DNA of 63,431 nt from Streptomyces sp. AP-93 (GCF_022808175.1 NZ_JALGBX010000037.1:1-63431); one strand, 5' to 3'. Positions 34,429-43,701 are shown, numbered from the stretch's first letter. Numbers and translations: made by a program. Notes: a model not told the origin generated them from the sequence alone.

Positions 34429-36483
34429 TCAACGGGTCAAGATCACCCCGACGATGAAGCCGGCCACGCCCATCAGGAGCGAGAGCGTGACGATCATGAC
34501 GACAAGGATCTTGTTCGAGCGGCTCTGCATCTCGGAGGCCCGCGCCAGCTCGTTGGCGTAGGACTCCTTGTCGGCCTGCATCTCCGTCAGGCGCGCCGCG
34601 TACCGCTTGACCACTGAATCCTCGACCGCCGACAGCTGCTCGAGCAGGTCGGTGACCCGCGCCACCTGAGAGTTGGTCTTCTCCTTCTCCAGGTCGAGGT
34701 TGTGCTGCCACTCGGCGTCCCGAGCCGTCATCTGCGTGATGGCGTCCTTGCGGTTGCGTTCGAGCTCATCCTCCATCCGGCGGACCCGGTCTGCGTGCTC
34801 AGCGCGCACCGACTCCAGGAGGTCCTGCTGCTCCCGGCGTAGGACGCCTATCTCGTCCGTCGTCCGCAGGTGGCTGGCCAGCGCCTCAGACTGGGCGATG
34901 TCGGCCTTGCGGTTGTCGTCGACGATCCGCTGGATCTCGGACTTCCACTGGTTCAGGCGCTCTTCCTCGGCCGCCAGGTACTCCGACTGCCGCTCGGCCA
35001 GCACCTCGAAGATCCGCGTCTGCCCGGTCTGCATCTTCAGCGTCGCGTCCGACCGCCGGACCCGCAGGATCTCCTGCTGGTTGTACGCGTGGGTATCCTC
35101 GATGTCCCGCTCGATCTCGGCGACGGAGTCGATCTGCTCGCGCTCCATCCTCGAGCGGTTGCGCTCCTTGTACTGCAGCTCCGCCGAGAGCGCCGCCTGC
35201 TGGGCCACCTTGGAGGCCTGCGACTCATAGTCCTTGGCGATCTCCGCCCGGCGGGACCGGATCTTCTCGTCCTTCTCCGTCTGCCGCTGCTGGTGCTCGG
35301 TCTCGGCGGCGTCCTTCAGCAGCTTGTACCGGGAACCCTCGCGGTCAGTGGCCACATTGCGGATGACCTGCTCGGTGTGCGCCGACATGAGATTGACGTA
35401 GAGCGAACGCAGCTCATCCTCGTGCGCGGAACGGAGCTGCATCAAGTCCGCATTGGACTGCCGGTTGAGCTGGGCGACCTGGTCCCCGAGCCACTCCGTC
35501 GCGCCCACGGGCACAGCGATCTGCACGACCGGTGCGCCGATGGCGAAGGTCGCGTTGAACTCATCGAGCCGGACATCCAGGTCCAGCTCCTCGGAGAGGA
35601 ACCGGCGGGCGATGACGTCGCGCACCTGGGCCTGATCGGCCAGCAGCACAGTGTCGCCGGCCTCCTGGTAGTCGCCCGCGATGCCGTAGCCGGCGTCCGT
35701 CTCGTCGAAACCCTCGTAGCCGGCCACCTCGTCGCCGTCGTAGTCCGTCCCCGACTCGACCGGCGCGGTGCCCGCGTCGTCCTCGTCGAACATGGGTGTG
35801 TCCGCCCCCTCGTCGTCGATGACGTCGCTGAAGAGCGGCTCGTCGTCCAGGCCCTCGTCAGCCCCCTCGTCACCGGGGATCTCGTCGAAGATCACATCCC
35901 CCTCGTCCTCCCCGAGGACCGCGGGGACAGTGCCAGTGGCCCCAGCCTCGGCGACCAGGCCGCTGTGCTCCGCCCACGCCTTCTCCCCCAGGGCCTCTTC
36001 GAGACTCGTGGTGCCTGCGGCGACAGAGCGCGCCTGCGCGAAGGTCGCATCGTTCACCAGATCGACGAGCAGATCGCCGCTGGGCTTCTGCCATACGACG
36101 GCCCAGGCGTAGGTGGCACCGGTGAGCAGCGAGTACTCCTCCATGCGCGCGAGAGTCTCGCCGGTGGGGATGATGCCGAAGACCTCCTCTTCGATCATCT
36201 CCGCCGTGGCCACCGTCCGGATCTGATCGGAGCCGAGGAGCTCGATGATCGAGCCCTTCGCCTCGTCCCGGCCGTGCCGCTTGCTCAAGCCGCCGATCTC
36301 GTCGGCTGCAAGCACGAGCATCACCCAGGCCGTACCGCTGGGAAAGACGAACGGAGTGTTCGACCGCAGCAGCTCGACCGCAGCCGGGATCGCCGTCTCT
36401 CTCACCACGGAGGCCAGAAGCTCGTCGGGCTTCTTCTTCCGTTCCTTCTTCCTGCGGACCGCTGCCGTTCCCAGAATACCCAT
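34429..36483 (-). CDS. Long coiled-coil protein with C-terminal membrane anchor
   Basis: 684 residues. The N-terminal 170 residues are globular. Residues 195-275 are strikingly acidic and Asp/Glu/Gly-rich. From about 350 to 650 a continuous heptad-rich coiled coil runs (for example QIDSVAEIERDIEDTHAYNQ and LERNRKDAITQMTARDAEW). One membrane helix (ILVVMIVTLSLLMGVAGFIV) ends the protein. It could be a tail-anchored cytoplasmic rod bridging the coupling protein to other components. No known transfer protein matches by eye. Confidence 0.65.
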   Translation of the reverse strand: MGILGTAAVRRKKERKKKPDELLASVVRETAIPAAVELLRSNTPFVFPSGTAWVMLVLAADEIGGLSKRHGRDEAKGSIIELLGSDQIRTVATAEMIEEEVFGIIPTGETLARMEEYSLLTGATYAWAVVWQKPSGDLLVDLVNDATFAQARSVAAGTTSLEEALGEKAWAEHSGLVAEAGATGTVPAVLGEDEGDVIFDEIPGDEGADEGLDDEPLFSDVIDDEGADTPMFDEDDAGTAPVESGTDYDGDEVAGYEGFDETDAGYGIAGDYQEAGDTVLLADQAQVRDVIARRFLSEELDLDVRLDEFNATFAIGAPVVQIAVPVGATEWLGDQVAQLNRQSNADLMQLRSAHEDELRSLYVNLMSAHTEQVIRNVATDREGSRYKLLKDAAETEHQQRQTEKDEKIRSRRAEIAKDYESQASKVAQQAALSAELQYKERNRSRMEREQIDSVAEIERDIEDTHAYNQQEILRVRRSDATLKMQTGQTRIFEVLAERQSEYLAAEEERLNQWKSEIQRIVDDNRKADIAQSEALASHLRTTDEIGVLRREQQDLLESVRAEHADRVRRMEDELERNRKDAITQMTARDAEWQHNLDLEKEKTNSQVARVTDLLEQLSAVEDSVVKRYAARLTEMQADKESYANELARASEMQSRSNKILVVMIVTLSLLMGVAGFIVGVILTR

Positions 36484-36532
36484 TGATGCCGATCCCTTCG
36501 CTAAGAGAACATAGTTCGCCTGGTTTATGAGT

Positions 36533-36562
36533 ATCCTATCGACGTCCTGTCGAAGTAGGCAA
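36533..36562 (-). promoter_or_regulatory. Promoter of the coiled-coil/coupling operon
   Basis: On the minus strand TTGCCT (36,562-36,557), an 18-base spacer and TAGGAT (36,538-36,533) form a good sigma-HrdB-type promoter, about 50 bases before the ATG. The -10 lies in the recurring GATAGGAT word. Confidence 0.6.
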
Positions 36563-36583
36563 CTATAGGATATGAAAGGGCTA

Positions 36584-36599
36584 TTGACTCGTGAGTCAA
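36584..36599. promoter_or_regulatory. TTGACTC-gt-GAGTCAA palindrome
   Basis: Perfect 7-bp arms, just upstream of the promoter at 36,533-36,562 and just beyond the Clp-like gene's stop. Probably a regulator site. GAGTC/GACTC words recur in other element gaps. Confidence 0.5.
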
Positions 36600-36624
36600 C
36601 CAGTTCGCGCCGTCCTTGACTGAC

Positions 36625-38391
36625 TCATCGCACCGCACTGACCTCGACGTAGGCATCGGAGCTCAGCAGGTTCTTGTCGTCGCTGACCAGGTCGCCGACG
36701 ACGTCGATGCGAATCCGCTGCTCCGAGGGATGCTCGTTGAGGAAGGTCGCCACCGCGGTGGTGACCTCGTCGGTCAGCTTCGCCACGGCCGCACGTGCGC
36801 CACCAGCATCGGAATCGGTGTCGCCCTTGTCCTCGATGAGGTACTGCAGGACCCTCGAATCGACGTCGACCCGCACGTTGTGCTTGACGAACACCTCCTG
36901 CACCATTTGGCGCAGCTTCTTCCGCACGATCTTCTGTTGCGTCGGCAGCGACAGCGGCTGGAAAGGCACGATTGCGTCGATGCGGCCCAGCAGCTCGGGC
37001 GGGAACCGGTTGTCGCCCGTCGTCGAGGAGATTGAGCGGCGGATGAGCTTCTCGTACTCCATCAGCTGCTTGCCCGAGCCGGTGTCGTCGGCGGCGTACT
37101 GCGAGATGCTCTTGTAGATCTCCGAGCCGGCGTTCGTCGTCAGAACTATGTACGTGTTGAGGAAGCTCACCTCGCGGTTGTTGTCGTCGTTGAGCCGGCC
37201 GTCGTCGAGCACCTGCAGTAGCACGCGCGTGACCATCGCCGAGGCCTTCTCGACCTCGTCGAAAAGCAGCACAGCGTGGGAGAGGTCCCATACGCGCTTA
37301 GTGAGCTCGGAGCGGAAGGCCGCGAACGACGAGTCCTCGGCGTACTCCGTCATGTCGAACCGGATCAGGTGCCGCTGGTCGTCGCCGAACAGCAGCTTCG
37401 CCAGCTGCTTGGTGAGTTCGGTCTTGCCGACACCAGTGGAGCCCGTGAACAGCAGGCTCGCCATCGGCTTTCCCTTGTCGTTGAGATCCGCCACCGACAG
37501 CTGCAGACGACGTGCCACCGCGCCGGTTGCCCAGTCCTGGCTGAACACCTTCTCGTCCAGCTGCTTCTTGATCCTCGCGCCGTCGACCTTGAAGGCCACG
37601 TTGACGTTCAGGGTCTCCATGAGCACGTCCGAGAGCAGGTCTCGGTCCATCGGCCGGTGCGTCAGGCGAGTCCAGCCGACCATTGAGTCGAGCACGAGAA
37701 TTGACTTGCGCGGCTGGGCGCTGGCCGGCATGTAGCGCTGGGTGTACTCGTAGATCTGCCGGAAGATGTGGTCGTCGTAGAACTCGTCAGCCACCCCGTA
37801 CCGTTCGGCCATGCCCTGCAGGATCTTGATGGTCGTCGACTGGTCCGGCGGGTTGAGGTTGATGCGCTGCAGGCGCTCGACGAGCGGCTGGTTCGGCGAG
37901 ATGTGCTTGTGGAACTCCTCGTAGGTCGTCGCCGCGATGATCCTGATGCCGCGGGTTCCCGAGGTAGCGAGGACCGGCTTGATCGCCTCGACGGCGGCGT
38001 CGGAGAGCTGAATGACCTGGTGGAACTCGTCGATGAAGAGGACCAGTTCGTGCTTCTCGTCCTTGACGAAGTCCTCGGCCTCGTCGAAGAAGCCCTTGAG
38101 GATCGCGGCCATGTTCTCGGCGGTGCCCGCCTCGGAGATCATGCGCGCCGGATCCACTTCGAGGTAGAGACGGTCCTTGTCTACCAGCATCGTGGCCTGG
38201 ACCAGGGCCGTCTTGCCCGTGCCCGCTTCGGCCAGCAGGAGCGCGTTGCATAGTTCGGGACGGCTCATCGAGGCCAGCAGCTGTGTCGTCTCGTGCTCGC
38301 GGCCGACGATGTCGCGCTTGGCCTTCTTCAGTGGCTCCGAGAGCTTGGACAGGAGCCGATAGCGCTCGTTGAGCTGTGCCTCTTGAAACAT
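36625..38391 (-). CDS. Clp/Hsp100-like AAA+ ATPase (second copy)
   Basis: 588 residues from ATG 38,391, chosen over TTG 38,427 because GAGAGG lies about ten bases upstream. Domain 1: AEAGTGKTA at 54-62 and LVLFIDEFHQ at 116-125. Domain 2: TGSTGVGKTE at 316-325 and AVLLFDEVEK at 373-382, with LTTNAGS and the arginine-finger context PPELLGRIDAIVPF. A REHET segment at 31-35 resembles the Clp 'GRExE' box. It lacks the Clp-N and middle domains. It lies among transfer genes, so it may remodel relaxase or channel proteins; that is inferred. Confidence 0.87.
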   Translation of the reverse strand: MFQEAQLNERYRLLSKLSEPLKKAKRDIVGREHETTQLLASMSRPELCNALLLAEAGTGKTALVQATMLVDKDRLYLEVDPARMISEAGTAENMAAILKGFFDEAEDFVKDEKHELVLFIDEFHQVIQLSDAAVEAIKPVLATSGTRGIRIIAATTYEEFHKHISPNQPLVERLQRINLNPPDQSTTIKILQGMAERYGVADEFYDDHIFRQIYEYTQRYMPASAQPRKSILVLDSMVGWTRLTHRPMDRDLLSDVLMETLNVNVAFKVDGARIKKQLDEKVFSQDWATGAVARRLQLSVADLNDKGKPMASLLFTGSTGVGKTELTKQLAKLLFGDDQRHLIRFDMTEYAEDSSFAAFRSELTKRVWDLSHAVLLFDEVEKASAMVTRVLLQVLDDGRLNDDNNREVSFLNTYIVLTTNAGSEIYKSISQYAADDTGSGKQLMEYEKLIRRSISSTTGDNRFPPELLGRIDAIVPFQPLSLPTQQKIVRKKLRQMVQEVFVKHNVRVDVDSRVLQYLIEDKGDTDSDAGGARAAVAKLTDEVTTAVATFLNEHPSEQRIRIDVVGDLVSDDKNLLSSDAYVEVSAVR

Positions 38392-38444
38392 GCCGCGCAA
38401 GACCTCTCGACTGGACTGGTAGTTCAACTGGAAAATCAGTCAAA

Positions 38445-38480
38445 ATCCTATCATGAGTCGCATTTGATAGGGCATTCAAT
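38445..38480 (-). promoter_or_regulatory. Control region of the second Clp-like gene
   Basis: Minus strand reads TGAATGCC, CTATCAAA, GACTCATGATAGGAT. The TAGGAT is a plausible -10 (38,450-38,445), though no good -35 is spaced correctly. GGCATTCAAT and GATAGGAT are shared with other element operons. Confidence 0.45.
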
Positions 38481-38547
38481 GAAAGCGTGAAAGGGTTCCT
38501 GCGTGGACTCTGGGGCCTTTCGTTCTATGCTCGGGTCGCAGGTCGCT

Positions 38548-39015
38548 TCACCTGCCGTGCTCGGGCTCGCTGCCCTCCGGCGTCTGGGGCTGCTCGAACT
38601 GGTAGTTGAAGCGCTCACCGGCCGAGGCCGTGTTGGGCCCCGCTGTGCCAACCTTGTCCATCACTCAGCCCATAGGTCTGACCAGGTCCGCGCCGAACGA
38701 GGGCTGCGCCTTCGGCGCGTCCGCGGAGGGGATCATTCCCGGTAGTGGCGGCTCCGCGGTCTGCGGCTAACGCTCGCGCACCACCGGGTTGAACCGCGAT
38801 CCCGGCTCACCTGATGCCGGCGCCGATGGATAGCTCTGGCGTGGCCCGCCGTGCGTGCTTGGCCTGGCCTGCGAGTTCGCCGCCAGAGCCGCGTCGGCTC
38901 CGGTGCTGTCGTGCCCGACATCATCGCCTGGAACGCTTCCTTCGCCGGGGCCTCGCGAGCGGCTTCCTCTTTCCGGCTCGTGTCCCGTGCAGCTGAAAGG
39001 CCCCTGGAATGACAT
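38548..39015 (-). pseudogene. Pro/Gly-rich frame interrupted by two stop codons
   Basis: One reading frame of about 155 codons stays protein-like throughout but is cut by TAG at 38,769-38,767 and TGA at 38,667-38,665. The pieces read ...SGEPGSRFNPVVRER, then GMIPSADAPKAQPSFGADL, then GPNTASAGERFNYQFEQPQ. A start codon follows each stop (ATG at 38,661 after the TGA), so three tiny genes are also possible. Composition suggests a disordered protein. No family is recognised. Confidence 0.35.
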
Positions 39016-39028
39016 CCAGGGGCCTTTC
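38995..39028 (-). terminator. Terminator after the 39,067 gene
   Basis: GAAAGGCCCCTGGA and its exact complement flank a six-base loop. Lies just past the stop of the minus-strand 39,067 gene. No U-tract. Confidence 0.75.
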
Positions 39029-39066
39029 GGGTAAGGCTTGACTCGGCCTCGGCCTCGGCCTCGGGC

Positions 39067-39609
39067 TCAGCCGACCGCCGGCTCGTCGACCTCGACTGCC
39101 TGCTCCTGCTCGCCTCCGAGGGCCAGGGCCTGAGCCTGCGCTTCCTTGGCCGCGGCCTGTGCCTCGCGGGCGGTGCGCATGGACGCGAACTGGTTGTTCA
39201 GCGTCTTGTCGTCGACCTTGAACTCGGAGGCCTCGACGGACTTGGTGTTGACCACCAGGCCGGTGCCGCGCGTCGCGGGCATCACGTTGCCCTTGAAGCC
39301 GTAGATGGTGCCGACCTCGTTGCCGCCCTTGTCCAGGATCGGCTCGGTGTTCGGCCCCGCGGCCTTGACGATCTCCTCCATTTGGCCGGTGGAGTACGGA
39401 GCGCCGTTGTTGTAGCGGACCTTGCCGTCCTCGCCCTGAACCCGATCGGACTTAAGATGCAGGTTCGTCTGCTCCGGACCGCGCGGATCTCGGGCGTCGA
39501 TCTGGACGTCGGCGTACTGGGACTTGCCGTCCTTGGTGCCGCCGTTTTTGTAGACCTTCGCGATGAGGTTGACTCCGGTCATCGCTCCCTTGCCCTTGAG
39601 AAGTGCCAT
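39067..39609 (-). CDS. Hypothetical protein downstream of the relaxase
   Basis: 180 residues. A beta-rich N-terminal part (GVNLIAKVYKNGGTKDGKS, QYADVQIDARDPRG, HLKSDRVQGEDGKVRYNNG) is followed by an Ala/Gln/Glu-rich helical tail. GGAAGAGG precedes the ATG. It lies beside the relaxase gene with its own AT-rich control region, so it could be a relaxosome accessory or ssDNA-binding protein. Unproven. Confidence 0.6.
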   Translation of the reverse strand: MALLKGKGAMTGVNLIAKVYKNGGTKDGKSQYADVQIDARDPRGPEQTNLHLKSDRVQGEDGKVRYNNGAPYSTGQMEEIVKAAGPNTEPILDKGGNEVGTIYGFKGNVMPATRGTGLVVNTKSVEASEFKVDDKTLNNQFASMRTAREAQAAAKEAQAQALALGGEQEQAVEVDEPAVG

Positions 39610-39718
39610 GACCTCTTCCTTCCATTTGTTCCGACTGCCCCTCTGGCAAGTCGGCCGTGATCAGTCGCATCGTCCGGACAAGGGATTGAGTCCTGCCGAA
39701 CGCTCTTCACGCTAATAC

Positions 39719-39748
39719 TGCTATAGAGCATTCGACAAGACTTTCGAC
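39719..39748 (-). promoter_or_regulatory. Promoter/operator region of the 39,067 gene
   Basis: Minus strand: TTGTCG, an 18-base spacer and TAGCGT make a usable promoter around 39,738-39,709. GCATTCGAC (39,728-39,736) overlaps it, and TTCGAC is repeated 12 bases apart (39,731 and 39,743), one helical turn, as expected for an operator. Confidence 0.5.
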
Positions 39749-39756
39749 TGGTCTTT

Positions 39757-42036
39757 CTAGTCACGTTCCAAGTCGGTCGAGATAGAAGGCGGCTGTGAGT
39801 CGAATCCCATCCCGGCATCCGCTGTGGTCGCAGCCTGATCGACCTGGGCCTGGACCCGTACGACGAGGCCGGCGTCCAGCGACGAAGCCTTGGACCGCCG
39901 CATCGGCTCGGCCCTCTTGCGCTCGGCGCGCAGCTCGGCGATCCGGGAACGCAACACGAGCGAGCCAGATCCCTCGTCCGTCTGCTGAGGCGTCAGCTCC
40001 CGGGAGACCCGTGTCATCGCCGCGACATCGTTGACCGGCAGATCGGGAATTGCCTCGGCCTGGCCGGACTGGTCCAGGTAGTCCATCGCCGCCAGCAGCA
40101 TCCGCCGGCGATCCCTGGTCGTCTCAACGAAGTTCCGGCGTGCGTGTGGCCCGATCTCGACGTCGGTGACGAAGTCGTAGCCCAGGTGGTGCAGGTCCAG
40201 AGCCTTGACCTCGTCGAAGTCATACGCGGCACCGGCAACAATCTCAAAGTCCGTGCTGACCGCCTCGGTCTCCGTACTCGCCGGATCCTCGCCACCCCAC
40301 CCCACGCGCAGCACCAGGCCGGAGGAAGCAAGATCGGTCCGCAAGCCGTCCAGCTTCTGGTCATAGGACTGCTTCATCGTCCAGATGCGCGCGTCCAGCA
40401 CCGCCCGGCCGCGCTTGCCCTCGGTCAGGAGCCTGCCGCCGGGCTGATCGTAGATTGTCCGGCCTAGGTTCTCGGCTTCCTCGGGGTCCTTCATCCGCTG
40501 CAGGGAGGCATCCGCGCGCAGCGCCATGAGCGAGAGCAGCCGCTGGCCGTAGGTCGCCACCTCCTGCTGCTGCTCGTACCACTGGCCGGCGTCCCCGAGG
40601 AAAGGCAGGAAGCGCCTGTACTTGCTCACCAACCGCCGGTGGTAGCCCTCCTCGAAGCGGTAGAAGTCATAGAGCGGGCGCGAGTCCTCAGCGGCCACGC
40701 CGGCCTTGTCGGCCTGTTCCCACTGGTGCGCGAGGTCGCGGTAGACCCCGGCCTTTTCCTGGTGGTGCTGCAGACGTGAGGCGTAGCTGCGCAGCCGGAA
40801 GCCGAAGGAGACCAGATCAGCTTCCGCGTTCTCGTCGTTCCCCTGCCGATCCGCGGCCAGCGCCGCAATCTGCTGATAGTCCATCCCCATGACTTCGAGC
40901 ATCGGTGTGCGCACCCGCAGCTCGGACTCCGGCATCGCCCGCAGAATCTGGTAGACGCCGTTGACGGCGCGATCCGTGATCTGTACGCGTCCCTGCTCGA
41001 CCAGCTTCTGCCATTCCTCCGTGCTCAGGGACTCCTTCGCGCGGCGCTCGTTGGTGTAGTCCACGATTCGCTCCATGGCCTTCGACATCGGGGACCCGGC
41101 ACGTTCGAGCTGCTCCTTCACGAGCTCGGTCACCAGTTGGTTCGCCTTGCGCATGCGAGCGTCGTTCGAGCCGGCGCGCCACAGGGTTCGATCCGCAGGT
41201 AGGCAGGCGAGCAGGAACTGCGGCAGAGACTCGGCACGGATTCGCTCGTGCGCCCACCGCTTGATGAAGGTGATGACGTTGCGCCGTTCGTAGCCGACGG
41301 CGCTGGAGAGGTGAGCCACCGCCTGCTTCTCGTCGAGCCAGGCATCGACGCCGCGGCGAAGCCGGGACTTGTGCCGGTCCAGCAGCTTGCCGCGCTGTGT
41401 GCCGTTCTTCGTCACCTGGCCCCGGCCGCCGTCGACCATGGCCAGGTGGCAGTGCACGTGCTCGGTGTCGACCTGGATGACCCCGACGTAGCGCAGGTCG
41501 TCGAAGCCGCTGCTGCCCGAGCTCATCCGCTCCAGCCCGTGCATGATCGCCATGCGCAGCTTCATCTGATCGATGTGGCCGCGGTAGTCACCGCGGGTTT
41601 CGCAGCGGAAGCCCTCGTCGACGATCTTGTGCTTCCGCAGGTACTCCTCGTCGAAGGACAGCACGGTCTTCAATACGGTGTGCCCGGCGTCGAAGAAGTG
41701 CTGGATGTCCTGACTGGCCGCCTTGAGTTGCTCGTCGGAGAGCGAGACCGAGCCGTAGCCGAAAGCCACGCCGCCTTTGCCCTGGGCCTGGCGCATCTCA
41801 TGCTTCGCCGCGCTCCGCGAGATACCGACGCGGTCGACGGCGGACTCCCGCGTCATGTAGCGCAGGATGAAGTCGTCGGTGCGCAGGCGCTGGATCGGAG
41901 CCAGTGACTCCGTTGCCTGGTCGCGGGCCATGTACCGGGTGACGTAGTCGCCCGGCGTCGCGCCGCGCGATCCCTTGCCGCCAGGCAGCGGCACGCTGAA
42001 CTCATTGACGATCACGATGTCCTGCTTCAGGCCCAT
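39757..42036 (-). CDS. Conjugative relaxase, MobP/MobL-like
   Basis: 759 residues. The three-histidine metal motif is VDTEHVHCHLAMVDGG with H193, H195 and H197. An early tyrosine in DYVTRYMARD (Y31 or Y35) is a candidate nucleophile; SFDEEYLRKHKIVDEGF and the region following complete a rolling-circle relaxase core of about 250 residues. The C-terminal 500 residues are helical and unassigned. It should nick oriT and attach to the transferred strand. Most Streptomyces elements have no relaxase and use TraB, so this marks a different transfer mode. GGAGAG precedes the ATG. Confidence 0.78.
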   Translation of the reverse strand: MGLKQDIVIVNEFSVPLPGGKGSRGATPGDYVTRYMARDQATESLAPIQRLRTDDFILRYMTRESAVDRVGISRSAAKHEMRQAQGKGGVAFGYGSVSLSDEQLKAASQDIQHFFDAGHTVLKTVLSFDEEYLRKHKIVDEGFRCETRGDYRGHIDQMKLRMAIMHGLERMSSGSSGFDDLRYVGVIQVDTEHVHCHLAMVDGGRGQVTKNGTQRGKLLDRHKSRLRRGVDAWLDEKQAVAHLSSAVGYERRNVITFIKRWAHERIRAESLPQFLLACLPADRTLWRAGSNDARMRKANQLVTELVKEQLERAGSPMSKAMERIVDYTNERRAKESLSTEEWQKLVEQGRVQITDRAVNGVYQILRAMPESELRVRTPMLEVMGMDYQQIAALAADRQGNDENAEADLVSFGFRLRSYASRLQHHQEKAGVYRDLAHQWEQADKAGVAAEDSRPLYDFYRFEEGYHRRLVSKYRRFLPFLGDAGQWYEQQQEVATYGQRLLSLMALRADASLQRMKDPEEAENLGRTIYDQPGGRLLTEGKRGRAVLDARIWTMKQSYDQKLDGLRTDLASSGLVLRVGWGGEDPASTETEAVSTDFEIVAGAAYDFDEVKALDLHHLGYDFVTDVEIGPHARRNFVETTRDRRRMLLAAMDYLDQSGQAEAIPDLPVNDVAAMTRVSRELTPQQTDEGSGSLVLRSRIAELRAERKRAEPMRRSKASSLDAGLVVRVQAQVDQAATTADAGMGFDSQPPSISTDLERD

Positions 42037-42072
42037 CGTCGCTCTCCTTCCTGTCTCGGTACCGATGCACTA

Positions 42073-42107
42073 CGGCCCCGGCTGCTGTCCGCCAGCAACC
42101 GGGGCCG
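42073..42107 (-). terminator. Strong hairpin between relaxase and upstream operon
   Basis: CGGCCCCGGCTGCTG pairs with CAGCAACCGGGGCCG apart from one mismatch around a five-base loop. It probably ends the 51,317-42,131 transcript before the relaxase gene. Confidence 0.8.
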
Positions 42108-42130
42108 TGATCCTCATGCCTGATCCGTCC

Positions 42131-43180
42131 TCAGGAACCCAAGCCCTCCTCGTAGTCCTCGCCGAAGTCGAGATCGGCCGCACGCTGGGCCACCTGGCGC
42201 TTGCGCTCGTCCAGGCTCGGAACGGGCTTGACCTCACGTCGACGGGTCTCCTGCTCCTGCTCCTCCAGCTCCAGGTCGAGATCCAGGTTCAGGTCGCGCT
42301 GCGCCTCACGGGCCGGGACCGGGGGAGCGAACGGCACCTTCTGCTCTTCGGCCCTGTGCAGTGGTGCAGCCACGCGCTTCCGGTAGAGGTTCTCCGTGGT
42401 GCCCTCGGTGCTCGCACGCTCGGTCTGGTACTGCTCCCGTTCGGCGGCGATCTCCGCCTCGATCTGCTGCAGGCGAGCGTTCATGCCGTCGACAACCGGC
42501 ACTGCCTCGGGCGCGGGCGCTCCGACGATCTGCTTGACCTCGGTGTCCAGGCCCAGCTCGTCCTCGGTGAACAGGGAGTTGATCGCGTCCGAGCGTGCTT
42601 TCAGCCCGCGTGCATCGACCACAGCCTCAGTTCGAGGGACGCCGTCCTTGGAGTGGTCGGCGAAGTAGCCAGCGAGGTCGTAGCCGCTGGACTCGAGATC
42701 GATCTCCAAGCCCCCGATGCCGTGGATCTGGGTGAAGACCACGGGCGCATCGTCTTCGGTCTGTGCCCCTGACGGAGCGAGCATGAGCATGTCCGCCGTG
42801 GCCGGCAGCTCCCACTCGATCCCAGTGACCTGCTCGGGCACGGCGAAGCCGCTCGTGAAGTACCCCTTGCTGGCCAGCACGACCAACTGCTGGTCATCGA
42901 ACTCGTAGAAAGCATCGACCTTCTCGCCCTGGCCGGGGGAGTAGGTCAACTGGGAGATGCCGAACGGCAGTGCCTTGGCCGGGGTGACCGAGCGGAGCTC
43001 GCCCGTCATGTGCAGATACGGGCGGTAGTTCTCCTTCTTGCCCCGGTGCTTGAGGTCGAGCGATTCGACCATGACGCCGAGCTCGACGGTCACCCCCTCC
43101 AGCCGGTACGTCTCCACCCCTCGTTCACGCAGGACACGGTGGGCCCAAACGTCGTTCATTGTCAGCCCTGCGGTGCGCAT
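42131..43180 (-). CDS. Hypothetical protein of the transfer operon
   Basis: 349 residues, no membrane span. The first 210 residues are beta-rich (VTVELGVMVESLDLKHRGK, YEFDDQQLVVLASKGYF, VVFTQIHGIGGLEIDLES). Residues 240-340 form charged helices, with a Leu/Asp/Glu repeat (LDLDLELEEQEQE). The ATG overlaps the stop of 43,180-43,701 (TGATG) and has AGAGGAG upstream. Cytoplasmic component of the transfer machine is the best guess from context. Confidence 0.6.
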   Translation of the reverse strand: MRTAGLTMNDVWAHRVLRERGVETYRLEGVTVELGVMVESLDLKHRGKKENYRPYLHMTGELRSVTPAKALPFGISQLTYSPGQGEKVDAFYEFDDQQLVVLASKGYFTSGFAVPEQVTGIEWELPATADMLMLAPSGAQTEDDAPVVFTQIHGIGGLEIDLESSGYDLAGYFADHSKDGVPRTEAVVDARGLKARSDAINSLFTEDELGLDTEVKQIVGAPAPEAVPVVDGMNARLQQIEAEIAAEREQYQTERASTEGTTENLYRKRVAAPLHRAEEQKVPFAPPVPAREAQRDLNLDLDLELEEQEQETRRREVKPVPSLDERKRQVAQRAADLDFGEDYEEGLGS

Positions 43181-43701
43181 CACTTGCTCCTCTTGCGGTT
43201 GGTCTTGCTCTCGTTGGCGGTCCTGGTCGTGGACTTCGGTGTGATGTCGGCCCCGGTCGCCTCGCCCCGGGCGTCCCGAATCTTCGCGATCATCCGCGTT
43301 GCCCAGCGCCACATGCCGCGCATCACGACGATCTCGCCCGCGGCGAGGAGTGCGACCAGGAAGAGGAGCGGCATCAGCCACATGGCGATGGTTCCGTCAG
43401 CACTGAGCGCGCCCCGGGATGCGCCCGACTGCTGGTGCAGCCATGCGCCCAGCCGCGGGATGATGACCATGGCCGTGATGAACGCCAGCAGGTAGTCGGC
43501 GAGAACGACGATGGCCCGGAAGAACCCTGCCCACATCACGACGGAGAACCTGCCGGCCTCCTTCTTCGGGGCCAGACGCCGCCATCCGGTGCGCAGCTTC
43601 GAGTCCGTCTGCGCCTTCACGGGCTTCGCCGTGGTCTTCGCCGTCGCGGCCGTGCTCGTCGGGGCGGTCGTCTCGGTCTTCTCCAGGGTCTGGGTCAACA
43701 T
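43180..43701 (-). CDS. Small membrane protein of the transfer operon
   Basis: 173 residues. A Thr/Ala/Lys-rich cytoplasmic N-terminus is followed by hydrophobic segments FRAIVVLADYLLAFITAMVI and IAMWLMPLLFLVALLAAGEI, then a basic tail (RTANESKTNRKRSK). AAGGA lies before the ATG. Likely a two-span inner-membrane subunit. No family is recognised. Confidence 0.6.
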   Translation of the reverse strand: MLTQTLEKTETTAPTSTAATAKTTAKPVKAQTDSKLRTGWRRLAPKKEAGRFSVVMWAGFFRAIVVLADYLLAFITAMVIIPRLGAWLHQQSGASRGALSADGTIAMWLMPLLFLVALLAAGEIVVMRGMWRWATRMIAKIRDARGEATGADITPKSTTRTANESKTNRKRSK

